A model generated the notes under the pieces. The model was not told the DNA's origin and did not search any database. It saw nothing but the letters and a program-made list of their open reading frames with translations. Below, piece after piece: positions 1 through 13,383 of a stretch of 64,000 nucleotides of DNA. This DNA comes from Sophora flavescens (lineage: Eukaryota; Streptophyta; Magnoliopsida; Fabales; Fabaceae), in contig JAUPTC010000263.1 of assembly GCA_030762895.1 (NCBI GenBank), positions 1-64,000 of the forward strand. Reading direction: 5' to 3'. The first letter of the stretch is position 1. Each line of letters begins with the position of its first letter. A program made the translations under genes and the position numbers.

Positions 1-1864
1 CAAGTCAATTTCCAACAAGAATGATATGAGCCCGGTGAAGACGATGGATCAAGAATCAAATCAAGGACGGTGGGCCCATGAAAAGTTAGACACAAGAAAA
101 GCCCAACAAGCTCTTAATTACATAGGGCTATTTTGATAGAAGCAAGCCCAAGACGAGACCAAATGGAATGGAGCCCCAATTGATGACCTATCTCATTCAA
201 CTAGAAGACCCATGATCATTTTCAAATGGGGCGTGCTCTAGTTATGAGTCCACTTAGTTGTTTTATTTTTAATTCAACTAAGTGTAATGGGTTATGTGTG
301 TGTGTCAAATTGGCTAAGTATTTGCAAATGGGTCAAGCCCACTTAAGTCCATGTTGTACACGAATTTGGGAGCTTAGTAGGAGGGAACCTTTGGTTTGCA
401 TGCCAATAATGCTCTATAAGTTATTAGTTGTTGTTATTTTGTTAATTATGTGGGAGTTTACACTTTTTAATATGAGAAGTAAAGTGTGGCAGCCACATAA
501 TGATGGTTATGAGAGAATAATAAACTCATAGTAGAGCTGAGTTAAGGAGGGATTAGTGAGTCATTTAGTGACATGATTAGGCTAATTGTTGTGGGGTTAT
601 GATCTCTTTTGGAAGCACAAAAGTTGGCAGCCTAATACTGTTGTACACTCCATTTTCATGTCGTCAGTAACTTGGATGTTGAATTTGGATTAAATCCATT
701 TGTGAAATTGTCTCTCTTTGGTTCTTGGATTTGAGCCATCTTGTTCTTATCAAGAATCACGATTCTTGTGTGAACCTCATGGCTTATCAAACTCTCAGTT
801 TGTGGCGCCATTGCATCTCTAATCTTCACCATTTTCATATTTTCTTCCTTTTATGTTCCACAACTCAATTTGTAATTGTTAAAATTCAACCAAAAAAAGA
901 TCATCAAGAGCAACCTCACCATTTGGTTGTCATCAGTGGTATCAAAGCTTAGGCTTTGGTTGAATTTTAGTTCTGTTCTTCTTCTAACTTTCTCCTTTTC
1001 TTCTTTTTGCTATGTTGCGCGATTTGGAAATTTCGACTATGTGCAAGAACATAGGAAAGAGGTTGAAAGAGTGGATCCGGCAAATGCATGAGAGCGTGAC
1101 AAGAGGATGAGAGAGAACGAACAAAGGAGTTGAGAAAAAGAGGAAAGAATGAAGAGACAAATGGAAAGTTTTGAAGACCATGTGAAGAAGTTGGTGGAAG
1201 ACTCAACAAGAAAGAGAATGAGAAGAAAGTGAGAGAGAAATCAAAACAAACAAGAGAATGAGGCAAAAGCAAAAGAGAGTGAAAAGAAAGTGATGATCAA
1301 AGGGAAAAGAAAGAGAGTGAAAGAAGAGTGATGATCAAAGGAAAAAGAAAGCGAGAGTGAAAGAAGAGTGATAATCAAGAGGGAAAAGAAAAGTGAAAAT
1401 AAGAATGATGAGCAAGAGAGAAAAATAGTGAGCAAAGAGTTCTTTGGCAACAAAAGTGAGGAGAAGGGGCTTTGATTTCAAGACAGCCCCATTATAATTT
1501 GTTGCAAGGACTTTTGTTTAATTTCCAATGCTTCTAATGATCTCTCTTTTGCCCTGGCCGGTGTTGTAACTCTTTGGTAAAAATTTGGAGATTTCATCCC
1601 GAAGGAAAGTACCCCATTAGTAAACTCTCATGGATTCCTAAGGCCTAAAGAACCTACTCATGTTTTACCTCCATTGAAATATATTATGAACTTAAGTTTG
1701 ATACAACCCGATGTAATGGAAGAGTTCATCCCAAGGGAGGTACTCCATGGCTTTCCGGGAACTTGCATGGTCACCCAAAGTATGGATATCTTAACGAAGA
1801 TTCGATAACATGCTTGGGATTGAAGTCATAAATTCGAGGACGAATTTTCTTAAAGAAGGAGGTA
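1..1864 (+). mobile_element. Array unit 0 (5' partial)
   Basis: The LTR runs from before the window to 935, the PBS is 937-948 and the internal part is 936-1864. The LTR-PBS spacer is one base short. Single-base gains and losses are frequent, many in homopolymers, and the ORF is broken in several places. Confidence 0.85.
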
Positions 1865-3749
1865 TGATATGAGCCAGGGGGGGGGCAAGTCAATTTCCAA
1901 CAAGAATGATATGAGCCCGTTGAAGCGATGGATCAAAATCAAATCAAGGACTTGGTGGGCCCATGAAAAAAATTAGACACAAGAAAGCCCAACAAGTCTT
2001 AATTACATGGGGGCTATTTTGATAAGCAAGCCCAAGAAGCGAGACCAAATGGAATGGAGCCCCAATTATGACCTATCTCATTCAACTAGAAGACCCATGA
2101 TCATTTTCAAATGGGCGGCTCCAGTTATGAGTCCACATAGTTTTTTTTATTTTAATTCAATAAGTGTAATAGGTTATGTGTGTGTGTCCAAATTGGCTAA
2201 GTGTTGCAAATGGGTCAAGCCCACTTAAGTCCATGTTGTACACAATTTGGGAGCTTAGTAGGGGAACCCCGGTTTGCATGCCAATAGTAACTCCTATAAG
2301 TTATTAGTTTGTTTATTGTTTTGTTAATTATGTGAGTTACACTTTTTAATATGAGAAGTAAAGTGGCAGCCACATAATGATGGTTATGAGAGAAATAAAC
2401 TCACCATTAGAGGCTGAGTTAAGGAGGGATTAGTGAGTCATTTAGTGACATGATTAGGCTAATTATTGTGGGGGTTATGATCTCTTTTGGAAGCACAAAG
2501 TTGGCAGCCTAATACTCTATTTGTACACTCCATTTTCATGTCGAATAGTAACTTGGATGTTGAATTTGGATTAAATCCATTTGTGAGGGAATTGTCTCTC
2601 TTTGGTTCTTGGTTGAGCCATCTTGTTCTTATCAAGAACTCACGATTCTTGTGGCATACCCTCACTTGGCTTATCAAACTCTCTAGTTTGTGGCGCCATC
2701 CCATCTCTAATCTTCACCATTTTCATATTTTCTTCCTTTATGTTACAACTCAATTTGTAATTGTTAAAATTCAACCAAAAAGATCATCAAAGGCAACCTC
2801 ACCATTTGGTTTGTCATCAGTGGTATCAAGCTTAGGCTTTGGTTGAATTTTTGAGTTCTGTTCTTCTTCTAACTTTCTCCTTTTCTTCTTTTTTGCTATG
2901 TTGCGATTTGGAAATTTCTGGATTATGTGCAAGAACATAGGAAAGAGGTTGAAGAGTGGATCCGGCAAATGCATGAGAGGCGTGACAAGAGGGATGAGAG
3001 AGAACGAACAAAAGAGGGTTGAGAAAAGAGGAAAGAATGAAGAGACAAATGGAAAGTTTTGAAGACCATGTGAAGAAGTTGGTGGAAGACTCCAACAAGA
3101 AAGAGAATGAGAAGAAAGTAGAGAGAAATCAAAACAAGAGAATGAGGCAAAAGCAAAGAGTGAAAAGAAAAGTGATCAAAAGGAAAAAGAAAAGAGAGTG
3201 AAAAGAAGAGTGATGATCAAAAGGAAAAAGAAAACGAGAGTGAAAAGAAGAGTGATAATCAAGAGGAAAAAGAAAAGAGAGTGAAAATAAGAATGATGAG
3301 CAAGAGGAAAATAGTGAGCAAAAAGAGAGTTCTTTGGCAACAAAGTGAGAGAAGAGGGCTTTGATTTCAAGACAGCCCCATTGTAATTTGTTGCAAGGAC
3401 TTTTGTTTAATTTCCAATGCTTCTAATGATCTCTCTTTGCCTAGCGGTGTTGTAACTCTTTTGCAAAATTTGGAGATTTCATCCCGAAGGAAGTACCCCA
3501 TGGTTGGCAAACTTTCATGGATTCCAAAGGCTCTATAAAGAACCTACTCATGTTTTACCTCCCATTGAAATATATTATGAACTTAAGTTTGATACAACCG
3601 ATGTAATGGAAGAGTTCATCCCAAGGAGGTACTCCATGGCTTGGGAACTTGCATGGTCACCCAAAAGTATGGATATCTTAACACAAGATTCGATAACATG
3701 CTTGGGATTGAAGTCATAAATTCGAGGACGAATTTTCTTAAGGAGGGTA
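1865..3749 (+). mobile_element. Array unit 1
   Basis: LTR 1865-2819, internal 2820-3749. The G run after the LTR start is 9 nt. The ORF is broken by several indels in the coiled-coil and Lys/Glu-rich parts. This is the shortest complete unit. Confidence 0.88.
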
Positions 3750-5653
3750 TGATATGAGCCATGGGGGGGGCAAGTCCAATTTCCAACAAGAATGATAGAG
3801 CCAGTGAAGGCGATGGATCAAGAATCAAATCAAGGACTTGTGGGCCCATGAAAAAAGTTAGACAAGAAAGCCCAACAAGCTCTTAATTACATGGGGCTAT
3901 TTTGATAGAAGCAAGCCCAAGAACGAGACCAAATGGAATGGAGCCCCAATTGATGACCTATCTCATTCAACTAGAAGACCCATGATCATTTTCAAATGGG
4001 CGTGCTCTAGTTATGAGTCCACTTAGTTGTTTTATTTTAATTCAATAAGTGTAATGGGTTATGTGTGTGTGTCCAAATTGGCTAAGTGTTGCAAATGGGT
4101 CAAGCCCACTTAAGTACATGTTGTACACGAATTTGGGAGCTTAGTAAGGGGAACCTTTGGTTTGCATGCCAATAGTAACTCCTATAAGTTATTAGTTTGT
4201 TTATTGTTTTGTTAATTATGTGGGAGTTACACTTTTTAATATGAGAAGTAAAGTGTGGCAGCCACATAATGATGGTTATGAGAGAATAATAAACTCACCA
4301 TTAGAGGCTGAGTTAAGGAGGGATTAGTGAGTCATTTAGTGACATGATTAGGCTAATTATTGTGGGGTTATGATCTCTTTTGGAAGCACAAAAGTTGGCA
4401 GCCTAATACTCTATTTGTACCTCCATTTTCATGTCGAATAGTAACTTGGATGTTGAATTTGGATTAAATCCATTTGTGAGGGGAATTGTCTCTTTGGTTC
4501 TTGGTTGAGCCATCTTGTTCTTATCAAGAATCCCACGATTCTTGTGGCGAACCTCACTTGGCTTATCAAACTCTCTAGTTTGTGGCGCCATCGCCATCTC
4601 TAATCTTCACCATTTTCATATTTTCTTCCTTTTATGTTACAACTCAATTTGTAATTGTTAAAATTCAACCAAAAAGATCATCAAAGGCAACCTCACCATT
4701 TGGTTGTCATCAAGTGGTATCAAAGCTTAGGCTTTGGTTGAATTTTGAGTTCTGTTCTTCTTCTAACTTTCTCCTTTTCTTCTTTTTGCTATGTTGCGAT
4801 TTGGAAATTTCGACTATGTGCAAGAACATAGGAAAGAGGTTGAAGAGTGGATCCGGCAAATGCATGAGGCGTGACAAGAGGATGAGAGAGAACGAACAAA
4901 AGAGGTTGAGAAAAGAGGAAAGAATGAAGAGACAAATGGAAAGTTTTGAAGACCATGTGAAGAAGTTGGTGGAAGACTCCAACAAGAAGAGAATGAGAAG
5001 AAAGTGGAGAGAGAAATCAAAACAAGAGAATGAGGCAAAAGCAAAAGAGAGTGAAAAGAAAAGTGATGATCAAAAGGAAAAAGAAAAAGAGAGTGAAAAG
5101 AAGAGTGATGATCAAAGGAAAAAAAACGAGAGTGAAAAGAAGAGTGATAATCAAGAGGAAAAGAAAAAGAGAGTGAAAATAAGAATGATGAGCAAGAGAA
5201 AAATAGTGAGCAAAAGAGAGTTCTTTGGCAACAAAAAGTGAGGAGAAGAGGGCTTTGATTTCAAGACAGCCCCATTGCATAATTTGTTGCAAGGACTTTT
5301 GTTTAATTTCCAATGCTTCTAATGATCTCTCTTTGCCTAAGCGGTGTTGTAACTCTTTTGCAAAAATTTGGAGATTTCATCCCGAAGGAAGTACCCCATG
5401 GTTGGCAAACTTTCATGGATTCCAAAAGGCTCTATAAAGAACCTACTCATGTTTTACCTCCCATTGAAATATATTATGAACTTAAGTTTGATACAACCGA
5501 TGTAATGGAAGAGTTCATCCCAAGGGAGGTACTCCATGGCTTGGGAACTTGCATGGTCACCCAAAAGTATGGATATCTTAACCCAAGATTCCATAACAGG
5601 CTTGGGATTGAAGTCATAAATTAGAGGCCGAATTTTCTTAAAGAAGGAGGGTA
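3750..5653 (+). mobile_element. Array unit 2
   Basis: LTR 3750-4712, internal 4713-5653, G run 8 nt. A two-base loss near 4868 puts the coiled-coil segment in frame with upstream LTR/leader sequence; this long reading frame (4582-5241) is an accident of that indel. The marker near 5338 is the frameshift form CCTAAGCGG. Confidence 0.9.
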
Positions 5654-6447
5654 TGATATGAGCCATGGGGGGGGGGGTGGGCAAGTCCAATTTCCAACAA
5701 GAATGATATGAGCCCAGTGAAGAGCGATGGATCAAGAATCAAATCAAGGACTTGGTGGGCCCATGAAAAAAGTTAGACACAAGAAAGCCCAACAAGCTCT
5801 TAATTACATGGGGGGCTATTTTGATAGAAGCAAGCCCAAGAACGAGACCAAATGGAATGGAGCCCCAATTGATGACCTATCTCATTCAACTAGAAGACCC
5901 ATGATCATTTTCAAATGGGGCGTGCTCTAGTTATGAGTCCACTTAGTTGTTTTATTTTAATTCAATAAGTGTAATGGGTTATGTGTGTGTGTCCAAATTG
6001 GCTAAGTGTTGCAAATGGGTCAAGCCCACTTAAGTCCATGTTGTACCACGAATTTGGGAGCTTAGTAGGGGGAACCTTTGGTTTGCATGCCAATAGTAAC
6101 TCCTATAAGTTATTAGTTTGTTTATTGTTTTGTTAATTATGTGGGAGTTACACTTTTAATATGAGAAGTAAAGTGTGGCAGCCACATAATGATGGTTATG
6201 AGAGAATAATAAACTCACCATTAGAGGCTGAGTTAAGGAGGGATTAGTGAGTCATTTAGTGACATGATTAGGCTAATTGTTGTGGGGGTTATGATCTCTT
6301 TTGGAAGCACAAAAGTTGGCAGCCTAATACTCTATTTGTACACTCCATTTTCATGTCGAATAGTAACTTGGATGTTGAATTTGGATTAAATCCATTTGTG
6401 AGGGAATTGTCTCTCTTTGGTTCTTGGTTGAGCCATCTTGTTCTTAT

Positions 6448-6504
6448 CAAGAATCCACGATTCTTGTGGCGAACCTCACTTGGCTTATCAAACTCTCTAG
6501 TTTG
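6448..6504 (+). other. Twin hairpin in array LTR (reference copy, unit 3)
   Basis: Two inverted repeats lie 22 bases apart. The first is CAAGAATC (6448-6455), loop CAC, GATTCTTG (6459-6466). The second is CAAACT (6489-6494), loop CTCT, AGTTTG (6499-6504). Both sit in the same frame, CTTATCAA before and TTGTGGCG after. The pair lies downstream of the TATA-like site and upstream of the PBS, so it would be in the 5' leader of an LTR transcript. It occurs in every array LTR (unit 14: 27626-27644 and 27667-27682). Confidence 0.8.
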
Positions 6505-6635
6505 TGGCGCCATCGCCATCTCTAATCTTCACCATTTTCATATTTTCTTCCTTTTATGTTACAACTCAATTTGTAATTGTTAAATTCAACCAAAAAGATC
6601 ATCAAAGGCAACCTCACCATTTGGTTGTCATCAAG

Positions 6636-6647
6636 TGGTATCAAAGC
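6636..6647 (+). other. Primer-binding site, array unit 3 (initiator Met tRNA)
   Basis: TGGTATCAAAGC follows the LTR end (TTGTCATCA) after a two-base AG spacer. It differs by one base from TGGTATCAGAGC, the usual complement of plant initiator-Met tRNA. The same site follows every complete LTR of the array. Confidence 0.85.
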
Positions 6648-7581
6648 TTAGGCTTTGGTTGAATTTTGAGTTCTGTTCTTCTTCTAACTTTCTCCTTTTC
6701 TTCTTTTTTGCTATGTTGCGATTTGGAAATTTCGACTATGTGCAAGAACATAGGAAAAGAGGTTGAAAGAGTGGATCCGGCAAATGCATGAGAGGCGTGA
6801 CAAGAGGATGAGAGAGAGCGAACAAAAGAGGTTGAGAAAAGAGGAAAGAATGAAGAGACAAATGGAAAGTTTTGAAGACCATGTGAAGAAGTTGGTGGAA
6901 GACTCCAACAAGAAAGAGAATGAGAAGAAAGTGAGAGAGAAATCAAAACAAGAGAATGAGGCAAAAGCAAAAGAGAGTGAAAAGAAAAGTGATGATCAAA
7001 GGAAAAAGAAAAAAGAGAGTGAAAAGAAGAGTGATGATCAAAGGAAAAAGAAAACGAGAGTGAAAAGAAGAGTGATAATCAAGAGGAAAAAGAAAAAGAG
7101 AGTGAAAATAAGAATGATGAGCAAGAGAAAAATAGTGAGCAAAAAGAGAGTTCTTTGGCAACAAAAAGTGAGGAGAAGAGGGCTTTGATTTCAAGACAGC
7201 CCCATTGCATAATTTGTTGCAAGGACTTTTGTTTAATTTCAAATGCTTCTAATGATCTCTCTTTGCCTAGCGGTGTTGTAACTCTTTTTCATAAATTTGT
7301 AGATTTCATCCCGAAGGAATTACCCCATGGTTGGCAAACTTTCATGGATTCCAAAGGCTCTATAAAGAACCTACTCATTTTTTACCTCCCATTGAAATAT
7401 ATTATGAACTAAAGTTTGATACAACAGATGTAAGTGAAGATTTCATCCAAAGTGAGGTACTAAATGTCTTGGGAACTTGCATGGTCACCCAAAAGTATGT
7501 ATATCTTAACACAAGATTCGATAACATGCTTGGGATTGAAGTCATAAATTCGAGGGCGAATTTTCTTAAAGAAGGAGGGTA

Positions 7582-9498
7582 TGATATGAGCCATGGGGGG
7601 GGGGCAAGTCAATTTCAACAAGAATGATATGAGCCCAGTGAAGGCGATGGATCAAGAATCAAATCAAGGACTTGGTGGGCCCATGAAAAAAGTTAGACAC
7701 AAGAAAGCCCAACAAGCTCTTAATTACATGGGGGCTATTTTGATAGAAGCAAGCCCAGAAACGAGACCAAATGGAATGGAGCCCCAATTGATGACCTATC
7801 TCATTCAACTAGAAGACCCATGATCATTTTCAAATGGGGCGTGCTCTAGTTATGAGTCCACTTAGTTGTTTTATTTTAATTCAATAAGTGTAATGGGTTA
7901 TGTGTGTGTGTCCAAATTGGCTAAGTGTTGCAAATGGGTCAAGCCCACTTAAGTCCATGTTGTACACGAATTTGGGAGCTTAGTAGGGGGAACCTTTGGT
8001 TTGCATGCCAATAGTAACTCCTATAAGTTATTAGTTTGTTTATTGTTTTGTTAATTATGTGGGAGTTACACTTTTAATATGAGAAGTAAAGTGTGGCAGC
8101 CACATAATGATGGTTATGAGAGAATAATAAACTCACCATTAGAGGCTGAGTTAAGGAGGATTAGTGAGTCATTTAGTGACATGATTAGGCTAATTATTGT
8201 GGGGGTTATGATCTCTTTTGGAAGCACAAAGTTGGCAGCCTAATACTCTATTTGTACACTCCATTTTCATGTCGAATAGTAACTTGGATGTTGAATTTGG
8301 ATTAAATCCATTTGTGAGGAATTGTCTCTCTTTGGTTCTTGGTTGAGCCATCTTGTTCTTATCAAGAATCCCACGATTCTTGTGGCGAACCTCACTTGGC
8401 TTATCAAACCTCTCTAGTTTGTGGCGCCATCGCCATCTCTAATCTTCACCATTTTCATATTTTCTTCCTTTTATGTTACAACTCAATTTGTAATTGTTAA
8501 AAATTCAACCAAAAAAAGATCATCAAAGGCAACCTCACCATTTGGTTGTCATCAAGTGGTATCAAAGCTTAGGCTTTGGTTGAATTTTGAGTTCTGTTCT
8601 TCTTCTAACTTTCTCCTTTTCTTCTTTTTGCTATGTTGCGATTTGGAAATTTCGACTATGTGCAAGAACATAGGAAAGAGGTTGAAGAGTGGATCCGGCA
8701 AATGCATGAGAGGCGTGACAAGAGGATGAGAGAGAACGAACAAAAGAGGTTGAGAAAAGAGGAAAGAATGAAGAGACAAATGGAAAGTTTTGAAGACCAT
8801 GTGAAGAAGTTGGTGGAAGACTCCAACAAGAAAGAGAATGAGAAAGAAAGTGAGAGAGAAATCAAAACAAGAGAATGAGGCAAAAGCAAAGAGAGTGAAA
8901 AGAAAAGTGATGATCAAAAGGAAAAAGAAAAAGAGAGTGAAAAGAAGAGTGATGATCAAAGGAAAAAGAAAACGCGAGTGAAAAGAAGAGTGATAATCAA
9001 GAGGAAAAAGAAAAAGAGAGTGAAAATAAGAATGATGAGCAAGAGAAAAATAGTGAGCAAAAAGAGAGTTCTTTGGCAACAAAAAGTGAGAGAGAGGGCT
9101 TTGATTTCAAGACAGCCCCATTGCATAATTTGTTGCAAGGACTTTTGTTTAATTTCCAATGCTTCTAATGATCTCTCTTTGCCTAAGCGGTGTTGTAACT
9201 CTTTTGCAAAAATTTGGAGATTTCATCCGAAGGAAGTACCCCATGGTTGGCAAACTTTCATGGATTCCAAAAGGCTCTATAAAGAACCTACTCATGTTTT
9301 ACCTCCCATTGAAATATATTATGAACTTAAGTTTGATACAACCGATGTAATGGAAGAGTTCATCCCAAAGGAGGTACTCCATGGCTTAGGAACTTGCATG
9401 GTCACCCAAAAGTATGGATATCTTAACACAAGATTCGATAACATGCTTGGGATTGAAGTCATAAATTCGAGGACGAATTTTCTTAAAGAAGGAGGGTA
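7582..9498 (+). mobile_element. Array unit 4
   Basis: LTR 7582-8554, internal 8555-9498, G run 10 nt. The ORF starting at 8633 is broken near 8842 by one extra A (GAGAAAGAAAG) and again by CCTAAGCGG near 9182. Confidence 0.93.
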
Positions 9499-11413
9499 TG
9501 ATATGAGCCATGGGGGGGGGCAAGTCAATTTCCAACAAGAATGATATGAGCCCAGTGAAGACGATGGATCAAGAATCAAATCAAGGACTTGGTGGGCCCA
9601 TGAAAAAAGTTAGACACAAGAAAGCCCAACAAGCTCTTAATTACATGGGGGCTATTTTGATAGAAGCAAGCCCAAGAACGAGACCAAATGGAATGGAGCC
9701 CCAATTGATGACCTATCTCATTCAACTAGAAGACCCATGATCATTTTCAAATGGGCGTGCTCTAGTTATGAGTCCACTTAGTTGTTTTATTTTAATTCAA
9801 TAAGTGTAATGGGTTATGTGTGTGTGTCCAAATTGGCTAAGTGTTGCAAATGGGTCAAGCCCACTTAAGTCCATGTTGTACACGAATTTGGGAGCTTAGT
9901 AGGGGGAACCTTTGGTTTGCATGCCAATAGTAACTCCTATAAGTTATTAGTTTGTTTATTGTTTTGTTAATTATGTGGGAGTTACACTTTTTAATATGAG
10001 AAGTAAAGTGTGGCAGCCACATAATGATGGTTATGAGAGAATAATAAACTCACCATTAGAGGCTGAGTTAAGGAGGGATTAGTGAGTCATTTAGTGACAT
10101 GATTAGGCTAATTATTGTGGGGGTTATGATCTCTTTTGGAAGCACAAAAGTTGGCAGCCTAATACTCTATTTGTACACTCCATTTTCATGTCGAATAGTA
10201 ACTTGGATGTTGAATTTGGATTAAATCCATTTGTGAGGGAATTGTCTCTCTTTGGTTCTTGGTTGAGCCATCTTGTTCTTATCAAGAATCCACGATTCTT
10301 GTGGCGAACCTCACTTGGCTTATCAAACTCTCTAGTTTGTGGCGCCATCGCCATCTCTAATCTTCACCATTTTCATATTTTCTTCCTTTTATGTTACAAC
10401 TCAATTTGTAATTGTTAAAATTCAACCAAAAAAGATCATCAAAGGCAACCTCACCATTTGGTTGTCATCAAGTGGTATCAAAGCTTAGGCTTTGGTTGAA
10501 TTTTGAGTTCTGTTCTTCTTCTAACTTTCTCCTTTTCTTCTTTTTGCTATGTTGCGATTTGGAAATTTCGACTATGTGCAAGAACATAGGAAAGAGGTTG
10601 AAGAGTGGATCCGGCAAATGCATGAGAGGCGTGACAAGAGGATGAGAGAGAACGAACAAAGAGGTTGAGAAAAGAGGAAAGAATGAAGAGACAAATGGAA
10701 AGTTTTGAAGACCATGTGAAGAAGTTGGTGGAAGACTCCAACAAGAAAGAGAATGAGAAGAAAGTGAGAGAGAAATCAAAACAAGAGAATGAGGCAAAAG
10801 CAAAAAGAGTGAAAAGAAAAGTGATGATCAAAGGAAAAAGAAAAGAGAGTGAAAAGAAGAGTGATGATCAAAGGAAAAAGAAAGCGAGAGTGAAAAGAAG
10901 AGTGATAATCAAGAGGAAAAAGAAAAAGAGAGTGAAAATAAGAATGATGAGCAAGAGAAAAATAGTGAGCAAAAAGAGAGTTCTTTGGCAACAAAAAGTG
11001 AGGAGAAGAGGGCTTTGATTTCAAGACAGCCCCATTGCATAATTTGTTGCAAGGACTTTTGTTTAATTTCCAATGCTTCTAATGATCTCTCTTTGCCTAA
11101 GCGGTGTTGTAACTCTTTTGCAAAAATTTGGAGATTTCATCCCGAAGGAAGTACCCCATGGTTGGCAAACTTTCATGGATTCCAAAAGGCTCTATAAAGA
11201 ACCTACTCATGTTTTACCTCCCATTGAAATATATTATGAACTTAAGTTTGATACAACCGATGTAATGGAAGAGTTCATCCCAAGGGAGGTACTCCATGGC
11301 TTGGGAACTTGCATGGTCACCCAAAAGTATGGATATCTTAACACAAGATTCGATAACATGCTTGGGATTGAAGTCATAAATTCGAGGACGAATTTTCTTA
11401 AAGAAGGAGGGTA
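9499..11413 (+). mobile_element. Array unit 5
   Basis: LTR 9499-10470, internal 10471-11413, G run 9 nt. One A is missing near 10660 in the coiled-coil part, which stops the ORF early; CCTAAGCGG near 11097 gives a second frameshift. Confidence 0.93.
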
Positions 11414-13337
11414 TGATATGAGCCATGGGGGGGGGGGGGGGCAAGTCCAATTTACAACAAGAATGATATGAGCCCAGTGAAGACGATGGATCAAGAATCA
11501 AATCAAGGACTTGGTGGGCCCATGAAAAAAGTTAGACACAAGAAAGCCCAACAAGCTCTTAATTACATGGGGGGCTATTTTGATAGAAGCAAGCCCAAGA
11601 ACGAGACCAAATGGAATGGAGCCCCAATTGATGACCTATCTCATTCAACTAGAAGACCCATGATCATTTTCAAATGGGGCGTGCTCTAGTTATGAGTCCA
11701 CTTAGTTGTTTTATTTTAATTCAATAAGTGTAATGGGTTATGTGTGTGTGTCCAAATTGGCTAAGTGTTGCAAATGGGTCAAGCCCACTTAAGTCCATGT
11801 TGTACACGAATTTGGGAGCTTAGTAGGGGAACCTTTGGTTTGCATGCCAATAGTAACTCCTATAAGTTATTAGTTTGTTTATTGTTTTGTTAATTATGTG
11901 GGAGTTACACTTTTAATATGAGAAGTAAAGTGTGGCAGCCACATAATGATGGTTATGAGAGAATAATAAACTCACCATTAGAGGCTGAGTTAAGGAGGGA
12001 TTAGTGAGTCATTTAGTGACATGATTAGGCTAATTATTGTGGGGTTATGATCTCTTTTGGAAGCACAAAAGTTGGCAGCCTAATACTCTATTTGTACACT
12101 CCATTTTCATGTCGAATAGTAACTTGGATGTTGAATTTGGATTAAATCCATTTGTGAGGGAATTGTCTCTCTTTGGTTCTTGGTTGAGCCATCTTGTTCT
12201 TATCAAGAATCCACGATTCTTGTGGCGAACCTCACTTGGCTTATCAAACTCTCTAGTTTGTGGCGCCATCGCCATCTCTAATCTTCACCATTTTCATATT
12301 TTCTTCCTTTTATGTTACAACTCAATTTGTAATTGTTAAAATTCAACCAAAAAGATCATCAAAGGCAACCTCACCATTTGGTTGTCATCAAGTGGTATCA
12401 AAGCTTAGGCTTTGGTTGAATTTTGAGTTCTGTTCTTCTTCTAACTTTCTCCTTTTCTTCTTTTTGCTATGTTGCGATTTGGAAATTTCGACTATGTGCA
12501 AGAACATAGGAAAGAGGTTGAAGAGTGGATCCGGCAAATGCATGAGAGGCGTGACAAGAGGATGAGAGAGAACGAACAAAAGAGGTTGAGAAAAGAGGAA
12601 AGAATGAAGAGACAAATGGAAAGTTTTGAAGACCATGTGAAGAAGTTGGTGGAAGACTCCAACAAGAAAGAGAATGAGAAGAAAGTGAGAGAGAAATCAA
12701 AACAAGAGAATGAGGCAAAAGCAAAAGAGAGTGAAAAGAAAAGTGATGATCAAAGGAAAAAGAAAAAGAGAGTGAAAAGAAGAGTGATGATCAAAAGGAA
12801 AAAGAAAAGCGAGAGTGAAAAGAAGAGTGATAATCAAGAGGAAAAAGAAAAAGAGAGTGAAAATAAGAATGATGAGCAAGAGAAAAATAGTGAGCAAAAG
12901 AGAGTTCTTTGGCAACAAAAAGTGAGGAGAAGAGGGCTTTGATTTCAAGACAGCCCCATTGCATAATTTGTTGCAAGGACTTTTGTTTAATTTCCAATGC
13001 TTCTAATGATCTCTCTTTGCCTAAGCGGTGTTGTAACTCTTTTGCAAAAATTTGGAGATTTCATCCCGAAGGAAGTACCCCATGGTTGGCAAACTTTCAT
13101 GGATTCCAAAAGGCTCTATAAAGAACCTACTCATGTTTTACCTCCCATTGAAATATATTATGAACTTAAGTTTGATACAACCGATGTAATGGAAGAGTTC
13201 ATCCCAAAGGAGGTACTCCATGGCTTAGGAACTTGCATGGTCACCCAAAAGTATGGATATCTTAACACAAGATTCGATAACATGCTTGGGATTGAAGTCA
13301 TAAATTCGAGGGCGAATTTTCTTAAAGAAGGAGGGTA
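11414..13337 (+). mobile_element. Array unit 6
   Basis: LTR 11414-12390, internal 12391-13337, G run 15 nt. It shares with unit 4 the variant AAAGGAGGTACTCCATGG near 13206, which hints at exchange between non-adjacent units. Confidence 0.93.
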
Positions 13338-13383
13338 TGATATGAGCCATGGGGGGGGGCAAGTCAATTTCCAACAAGAATGA
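12469..13383 (+). pseudogene. Array ORF, unit 6, frameshifted
   Basis: The coiled-coil and part of the Lys/Glu region read to 12942 (157 aa), after indels in the repeats have moved the frame. The downstream part (ASNDLSLP region to the LTR) is open in another frame, 12997-13383. Compared with unit 8, one-base differences in A runs of the repeat region explain the break. Confidence 0.6.

Larger units (their letters stand above)
5654..7581 (+). mobile_element. Array unit 3
   Basis: LTR 5654-6633 (980 bp), PBS 6636-6647, internal 6634-7581. The G run is interrupted by a T. The last third of the ORF carries a cluster of substitutions at 7285-7495 that no other unit has. Confidence 0.92.
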
